A stretch of 64,000 nucleotides of DNA from Benincasa hispida (lineage: Eukaryota > Streptophyta > Magnoliopsida > Cucurbitales > Cucurbitaceae), in assembly GCF_009727055.1 (NCBI RefSeq), contig NC_052351.1, forward strand, positions 53,496,385 to 53,560,384. Direction: 5' to 3'. Position 1 is the first letter of the stretch. The number at the start of each line of letters is the position of its first letter. Both the position numbers and the translations under genes were made by a program. The notes below the pieces were generated by a model, which did not search any database, was not told the DNA's origin, and saw only the letters and a list, made by a program, of their open reading frames with translations. Positions 57,491-64,000 of the stretch are shown here, one piece after another.

Positions 57491-58738
57491 CTTGTGACAG
57501 AAAACACGTAACGTGGTCAATTGGTCCCAAATTTGATTTTGTAATTTCGTCATTAATTTAGTAAATGACGATTTGTGATTGACCTGAAATTTCTCTTGGA
57601 GTTCATATATCTATGGAATTCATATATCTATTTTTAGGTGTAGAGTTCATATATCGATGCAGTTTTTTTGAAATTTTTTTATTCAATAATATACTTTTAT
57701 GATTATTATTTTTATTTTGAAACTTTTTTATTCAATAATTCTACTCATATTTGTTTGAATAAAATATAGATTACATTTTTTTTTAATTTTTTAATTTTTT
57801 CTTTTTTGGACAATGAACAATAATTAACCCAAATATGTTTAAATAAAATGAGAAACCAATAGCTTCAGTTTTTTTTTCTCATGTATTTATTTTATTTTAA
57901 TTTAACATAATTTCTTTTTAATTTTAATATTAAGCCTTTATTTGTTAGTTGATTGTTTATTTTCATTTTCATTTTTCTTATTATTTAATGTTATTTCATT
58001 TTATTAATTTAATTTTTTTTCCTCTTCTCCTCAGGCCTCTAAGGGGCTGTTTGGGTATAGAGTTGAGATAGTATTGTCCGCACGAGATTTTTGGATAAAT
58101 ATAATTCTTGGATTTGAACTTGAGTTGGTATTGATGTTGACAATGATTTGATGCGATGTGGTTTGATCTCTAACACTTGATCATCTGATTATCTCTTGGT
58201 TAAATGAATATGTTTGACTTAAAGGAAGAAAAACACGGAACGTTCTTGAAGTAGAAGTCTTGGAAGAGTGTCTTCAAAAAGCTTCAGGAGTCTAATGAGA
58301 AGAGTTCCAGTTTCAAACTATAATGCAAAATTGGGCGAAATTAATTTTATTAGATGCAACACTTGTGACGAAAACATGTAACGTCGTTAGAATTGCCCCA
58401 AATTTGATGATTTTGAAATTTCGTCATTAATTTAGTAAATGATATGGTGATTCGTGATTGACTCAAAATTTCTCCTAGAGTTCTTATGTTTGTGGAATTC
58501 ATATGAAAGTTTTTTTGAAATTTTTTTATTTAACAATATGCTTTTATGATTACTATTTTTGTTTTAAAACTTTTTTATTTAATAATTCTACCCATATTTG
58601 TTTGAATAAAATATAGATTGCACTTTTTTTTAAAATTTAAAATTTTCCTTTTTTCTTTCCCTCTTTTTGGGGCAATGAACAATAATTAACCCATTATATT
58701 TATGGTAGAAATATGTTTAAATAAAATGAGAAACCAAA
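57491..58738 (+). repeat. Pair of about 370 bp direct repeats, 871 bp apart
   Basis: 57491-57862 and 58362-58738 share CTTGTGAC, then ACGTAACGT-like words, ATTTCGTCATTAATTTAGTA, TTTGTTTGAATAAAATATAG and ATGAGAAACCAA with scattered differences. The about 500 bp between is T-rich and includes GGGGCTGTTTGGGT near 58051. They could be the ends of a small non-autonomous LTR element or a simple duplication. Confidence 0.6.
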
Positions 58739-59190
58739 GCGAAATGAAATTTTTTGACTCTAGCTAATTTTTTCATTGAATTTCATTATCATCTTCTTCT
58801 TTTTTCTTCTTATTGTTACTTTATATTTTTACTATGCCATGATTTTTTTTAATTAAATCTCTCTCATCATCATAACAACCAATAGAATGTCACCACATTT
58901 CTTCAAACAATTTCACTTTTATTTCCTCTAAATTTAGAGGATCATCACAAAACAAATCTCTATTTTCCACTAATTTTGCTGGAAAATATTTTAGGAATTT
59001 TTTTTTCATTTTATGTTTTTTTGTTATATGTTACATACTTTTCAACTACATACATACTTTCCATCTAAATATTCTTAACACTCATTTGATATGTTCAATT
59101 AAATAAAAATATTTTTTTACAAATTTTTACGTATAAATATCACACTTAATATAGACAAAATAATATTTTTTATATAATCAACAATCCTAT
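58739..59190. other. AT-rich spacer
   Basis: No gene or clear repeat is seen. Confidence 0.5.
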
Positions 59191-59790
59191 AATATACTTT
59201 AACCGTCATCGGTCTTATAGTAGTCGGAAGTGGTTGTCGAAGTTGATTATTGAAGATGATTTTTGTTGGAGTTCGTAGTTGGAGGTAGTTTTTGGAGTCT
59301 GAAGTTGGTTGCATGTACGTGTATTGGATTTAGTTGTCGAAGTTTGTCATTAGAGGTGATTTTCGAATCCCAGAGTTGGTCGGGCGACAGTGGTCGTCAA
59401 AGTTAATCATCGAAGATGATTTTCATTGGAGATTGTAGTTGGAGGTGATTGTTGGAGTCCGAAGTTAGTTGCATGAAGGTGGTATTAGAGTTGGTTGTTG
59501 GAGTTTGTCGTTGAAGGTGATTGTCAAAGCCCCCAGTTGGTCGTTGGAGTTTCTCGCTCAAAGGTGATTTTCATCGGAGTTGGTTATTGGAGTTTGTTGT
59601 CAGAGCCAATTGATCGTCGAAGTTGGGTCACTGAAGGTGGTTGTCGGAGGCCAGAATTGGTTGTCGGAGTTACAGAGTTGGTCGTCGGAGCTATCATCGG
59701 AGGTGGTTATCGGAGTCCGAATTTCGTCACCGTAATTGTCATCGAAGATGGTTGTCGGAGCTCGAAGTTAGTTTTCGGAGTGTGACAGTG
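59191..59790. repeat. Degenerate GTCGGAG-type repeat
   Basis: Irregular repetition of TTGGTCGTCGGAGTT and GAAGGTGGTTGTCGGAG words with units of about 30-40 bp. It keeps a 96-residue ORF open (59495-59785), but the product is merely repetitive. Confidence 0.7.
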
Positions 59791-61270
59791 AGCCGATAGT
59801 AGAATCATTGAAAACATGGGAAGAAGGGAGAGTTGTGTTGAATTGGGGTGAATCAGTAAAATATACCAACTCAACTCCATCAATATTTAAAGTTGGTGGG
59901 CGAGTTGAAAAATCCTCCAACGTTCCTCCAACGTTCTTCTTCTCCATTTTGATCTCACTGAAAAATCTCAACCGCTACCCTTACTTGATCACAATGGTGG
60001 AAGGAAAGGTGAGGAAGAAAAAAGAAGGGGAGGAGGAAAAGAGCTAGAAGATCGAAAGAATATAGAGATTGAGAAAGAAATTGGGGATTGAGGGAGAGAG
60101 TAGAGTTTAGGTGAAGACACTGAGAAAAAGAATGAGGAAAAATCATGGCAAATTTCAAGCAGAACGAAAACACTCCGGCAAGGTGGCAATGATTCTGATG
60201 GACGAACGACGACATGTGGCGAAAGACCATTCGGCGACCCACATTTCCGACTAAGACCCAATCTTCACGCTGTTTCCGGTGAACAGCGAGCAACTCACAT
60301 CCCGTGAGAAACCCACAACCAACAATGACCTCCGATAGATGAAGCTTGATTCCGGCGAACCTCATGAGTTGCCCACTCCGATAAAGGTCCAACATCTGGG
60401 CAACAACCTTCCATGGATAATTGAAGAGAAGAGGAGGAAAAGGTTGGAGAAGAAGAAATAGTGGTGAGGAAGAGGAAAGAGTAAAGAGGAATTGAGAGTT
60501 AAAAATTGGTAAAGTTAAATGGTCGATCTTATCAACTTTTCATCTTTATTATTTTGACCATTTATTTATATTGTTTTTTAATCCTCAAATTCTACTTTTT
60601 TTTTTTAAATATATATATATATATATTTTAAAAAATGTCGAAATGGTTTTTAATTAGATTTCAGAAAAACTTTTAATTTACTTTCAATTTGGTTTTTCAA
60701 ATGAATCTAATTTATCTTTTGAAATTTCTAAATAGAATGAATTTATCTTAGTTTAGTTTTAAAATTTCTATATTAAAACTTCAATTTCATTTCTTTTAAA
60801 ATTTATCAAAGAATTTAATTAATTTAATTTTAATAGATATTGATTGAGATTTCAAATAGAACTTCAATCTTGTTTCCTCATTGATTTTTGAATGATTTTA
60901 ATTAGATATCTTAAATTTGAAGTTCTAAAATAAAATTCGAATATCAATATAGTGTCAAGTCCTTCAATTTGATCTAAATGAATTTGGTATAATTTCAATT
61001 TTGAATTTCTAAAATAACATCTCAATGTAAATAGATTTTAATTTAGTTCTAATTCACATTTGTTAATTCAATTTCAATTTTATTCAAATTTAATTTTCAA
61101 AATATTTCAAAATTTTTTTAATTTGAATTCTCTAAATAAAATTTAATTAAAATACTTAAATGAATTTTGAATCAATAACAATTCTAATTTGAATTTTTCA
61201 TGAATAATTTTTAACTTCATTTTAATTAAAATTTGCAACTGAATTTTAATTTTATCCATATTTGAAGCAC
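59791..61270. other. Repeat-like sequence without a supported gene
   Basis: 59.96-60.40 kb has a 146-residue minus-strand ORF of unknown type. Its local sequence (CCGGCGAA, CCGGTGAACAGCGAGC) looks like transposon-derived leader sequence. 60.5-61.26 kb is very AT-rich, with (TA)n at about 60608-60627 and repeated TTTAATTTGAATT words. Confidence 0.4.
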
Positions 61271-62763
61271 AAGGCTATCCTAGGAGTAGACTTAGTAGAC
61301 TTCTTGTTGGCAGCCTTAAAGTTAGCCAAATAGTAGATGTGTTGTCAACTTGGGGTGAACTTGAGATGACTGTAAATAGGGAACTTGGGCAAGGGAATTT
61401 ATTCATACCAGCCTCAAAGTCGTAAACTGAGAGCATTTTAGGGAGCGAAATTAAGTTATTAGGCGAAATTGAGAGAAAAAAGGGTTGCGTTGGTGAGTGA
61501 AGGCAGTCAGACGCCCAACCTTGCACACATGCAACACTGCGTCCACTGCCTATTCCGTGCGTCAGCCTACACCACCCGCACGCAGCGCTCAGCCCCAACA
61601 CACAGTGCGCACGCCTGTGTGACGCCCTACACCCATTGTGCCACTGCCCAATGCTAGCTGCCTAGTCTTGGGCCAAAATAACCTCTAAAGGACCAACCTT
61701 GATATTTTGGAAATGGGATCCCCAATAGCTGAAGACAAGAGATTCATACGAGAAAACATAAGTAAACGCGCCTCTGCTTTAGCCTCCAAAGATAAAGGTA
61801 CGGGGTAAGCTGGTATTTTCGATAAATGGTGATATTTTAGCTAAAATTTAACATTTTTACTTAGATAGCAAATATTAACTAAGGAATTTCCATTTATATG
61901 GAGAAATTTACAAGAGAGTAATCAAAAGGGTGATATTAGTGGAACATGTTCAGACGGTGAGTGTTTATATAGCTTTGATATGTGAAGAAATGCATATGGT
62001 AAGTGTTTACGTAGCTTTATGATTTGATATGTGAACATATGCATATGTAAGTGCAAAATATATGCTTATGATGTTATGATGATTGTCATGATATTGTTTG
62101 TGAAATGGTTATGGAAACTGAGATTATACCCTGAGTACATAGTTAGCATGCTTAACAAAAGGTGCTTGGTAGGAAAATATAGTCGGCCTCGGTCGGTGGG
62201 AAATATAGTCAAGTACCTAAGCATGACTAGCGGGATAAAGAAATAGTCGGTGTGCACATTGGCGGGAAGTGGGTTATAGGAGGTTTCCATAGGTGATTGT
62301 GATGATTGACAATGTATCCATGATAACAGCATGCCAAGTGTAGCATGGGAATAAAGGTTACTGATTGCATGAATATATCCATGATCATGCATAAGTTATA
62401 CTGTGATTATTATCATGTGATTGATTTCCCAAAATGATGATTTTCATCTTTAAAAGAACCACTCATTGGGCTTAGTAGCTCACACCTGTCTCTTATACAC
62501 ATCTAGATGTGTATAAGAGACAGGTCTACTACCCACCATCACCTCAGGATTTGGTAAACTCTCAGGGCACAACTCAGATCATGTAACAAAGGATAGAGAA
62601 AATTTAACTATATGTATAAGAGATAGGTGGAGTGTTGTAAACCCACTAAAGTCTGTAATGAATATGTGGGGATATTGAATATGAATGTTGTCTTAAGGTA
62701 CTATTAGTTACCCTCATACTCCCTTCCCGGTCTTAGGGATTAAGGCTTGGGAGGGGGTGTGTC
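61271..62763 (+). mobile_element. Gypsy-like LTR, broken by an adapter
   Basis: A GC-rich tract at 61490-61660 is followed by a region with CTCATTGGGCTTAGTAGCTC (62463-62482), as in the LTR at 6.28 kb, and a GGGGGTGTGTCA end at 62763. At 62486-62523 the sequence is a library adapter, so the LTR may be missing or misjoined there. Confidence 0.5.
62486..62523. other. Tn5/Nextera mate-pair junction adapter (contaminant)
   Basis: CTGTCTCTTATACACATCT (62486-62504) is followed immediately by its exact reverse complement (62505-62523). The 19-mer is the Tn5 mosaic end, and the two head to head are the junction adapter of Nextera mate-pair libraries. All 38 bases match. Confidence 0.97.
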
Positions 62764-62770
62764 AATCACC

Positions 62771-63190
62771 TTAGTAGGGATAATACACATCTACTCTCGG
62801 CTGTCTCCTTAACCTACCTATAATCTTTATGTAACCCGAGAATACCGTCTTCCTCTTTCCCATACATGGGATTGGTAACTTTTGCTTAAACAATTCTTGT
62901 ATTGATTGCATGATCTGAAATGTAATGACCATACTCTCAAATATTTTGGCTAAGGCGAGTATGCTTCCCAAAATGTAGACTCGTGCCTTATCATTAGCCC
63001 TCGTCCACATTATATGCATCACGAACATTTCATGTTGCATCAGGGGTCGGAACTGAGGACAATCCTCAGTCAAGACGATGTTGAGGTTGTTAACCATGAA
63101 ATTTTTTTTAATTGAATCTTTCCAAGTCATATAATTAAAACCGGTCAAATTACTAAAGGCAATTAACAGAAAAATACAGTTTAACATTTC
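62771..63190 (-). pseudogene. Copia gag fragment
   Basis: The minus-strand ORF 63286-62771 contains a stretch (LTGFNYMTWKDS, NIVLTEDCPQ, RANDKARVYILGSILA, MQSIQELFKQ) that aligns by eye with the N-terminal third of the gag at 29760-28837 (LNGNNYGTWKSN, FVLTEECPP, KANEKAKVYILASILD). The upstream 35 residues of the ORF are leader sequence read through. It ends abruptly next to the gypsy LTR terminus at 62763, so the rest of the element is missing. Confidence 0.75.
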
Positions 63191-64000
63191 TTTTGAAAAG
63201 AAACAAATTGATCTACATTTGATTTTAACATAACTCCAAAACATCCAATCAATTTTAACAAAGACTACATGAACCCCATATAACATTTAATTTTTGCAAT
63301 GATGCTTCAATGATTTAGGACAAAAGCTATTGAAGGGTAGCCAGTTATCTCTTTACTTAATTGAGACATTCTCAACTAATTATTATACCCTTGGAACATT
63401 TAGTCATCATTGATTTGGTCAAGAAATCATCAACTAGCTTAACAATTTCTCGTAAGTGTGGCCCTTCATTTTAGACTCTAGAGTTCCACCTCAATGAGTC
63501 GACCGAAGGGAAAAACCGACTGGAGGAAAAACTAAAGCGATTCTATCCATTTCTGGAGTTTTCTTTGATATTGACCTAATGCACAAACCATCCGAAGGAG
63601 GACGCTCCCAGAGCGCCTCAAGATCATGCAATAAGATCTCACGGTGCAAACTAATGAAGGAGACTGTAGGACATATTGACACATATCCCTCTCTCACTTA
63701 CTATAAATACTCTCTCCATTCACATTGATATTGACCCATGAAAACACCATCCGAAGGGGGAAGCTCCTAGTGTGCCTCGAGGCCAAGCATGAATCTCACA
63801 GTGTGAACATTAAGGGAGAAACGTGAATGGAAATTTAGCATATCATATACATCTTTTTCCTCCTTTTGAGTATTTTAGAAACCTAGGGTTTATTTAACTT
63901 AAGAAAAATACAGCTAGTTATTTTTACTAAGTGATTGTTTAAGTTTTCCCAATAGTAACATTTTCTTTGGATAGTTAAACAATTTTGGTTAATGTTCGTT
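63191..64000 (-). mobile_element. Copia leader fragment, continuing past the window
   Basis: It matches the leader at 29.8-30.5 kb in the same orientation: TTCTATCCATTTCTGGAGTT, TATTGACCCATGAAAACACC, CCGAAGG repeats and a similar TATCATATACAT block. No LTR is reached before the window ends. Confidence 0.65.

Noticed and set aside
59955..60395. 146-residue minus-strand ORF
   Set aside because: No recognisable domain; phenylalanine- and leucine-rich end from pyrimidine-rich DNA; the surrounding sequence looks transposon-derived.
61271..61660. GC-rich ORFs of 108 and 62 residues
   Set aside because: Composition-driven within an LTR-like region; no motif.
62608..62626. Second Tn5 mosaic end
   Set aside because: Only 15 of 19 bases match, so it is most likely genomic coincidence, unlike the perfect 38 bp at 62486.

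Overview
The window is nuclear DNA of a flowering plant, most likely a eudicot. It is AT-rich, has spliced genes with GT-AG introns, a ribosomal-protein promoter with telo-box and site II motifs, and dense Ty1-copia, Ty3-gypsy, MULE, LINE and SINE remnants. A cucurbit is possible, but nothing I can read proves it. There are only two kinds of host gene: 40S ribosomal protein S2 (uS5), present twice as mirror copies, and one AN1/C2H2 zinc-finger stress-associated protein (SAP11-like). Almost everything else is transposable-element sequence in several layers.

Layout. 1-6.7 kb: gypsy-like LTR remnants, a copia-type leader fragment and a 37-39 bp minisatellite. 6.8-8.7 kb: a copia LTR on the minus strand (LTR D). 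8.7-12.4 kb: AT-rich remnants. 12.4-16.7 kb: composite block A (copia LTR, then a gypsy fragment). 17.6-23.3 kb: RPS2 on the minus strand with its 5' flank. 23.3-25.6 kb: block B, an inverted and internally deleted version of A. 25.6-30.5 kb: decayed copia internal region on the minus strand. 31.4-36 kb: block C, a third copy of the composite, containing a 25-N gap. 35.8-41.5 kb: mirror copy of the RPS2 segment on the plus strand. 41.5-45.5 kb: remnants ending in copia LTR E. 45.5-53.4 kb: a 7.9 kb Mutator-like element (MULE) with terminal inverted repeats and a 10 bp target duplication, carrying a broken MURA-type transposase and a broken plant mobile domain (PMD) gene. 54.8-56.9 kb: the SAP11-like gene. 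57-64 kb: further repeats, a gypsy LTR with a library adapter embedded in it, and a copia gag/leader fragment.

The main structural signal is the inverted duplication of RPS2. Coordinates of paired positions sum to 59111 without drift for about 5.7 kb on each arm, and I saw only one mismatch. It includes the whole two-exon gene and its promoter and stops 63 bp after the stop codon. Both copies could be functional. However, an N gap flanked by the same 91/92 bp on both sides and indel-rich patches lie inside the repeat system, so a false duplication must be excluded first.

Two sequences are technical. A perfect Tn5/Nextera mate-pair junction adapter lies at 62486-62523, and the N gap looks like an unmerged overlap. 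I found no bacterial-type system, CRISPR array or clearly new gene system. The most biologically unusual item is the MULE that holds a PMD gene between nested inverted repeats.
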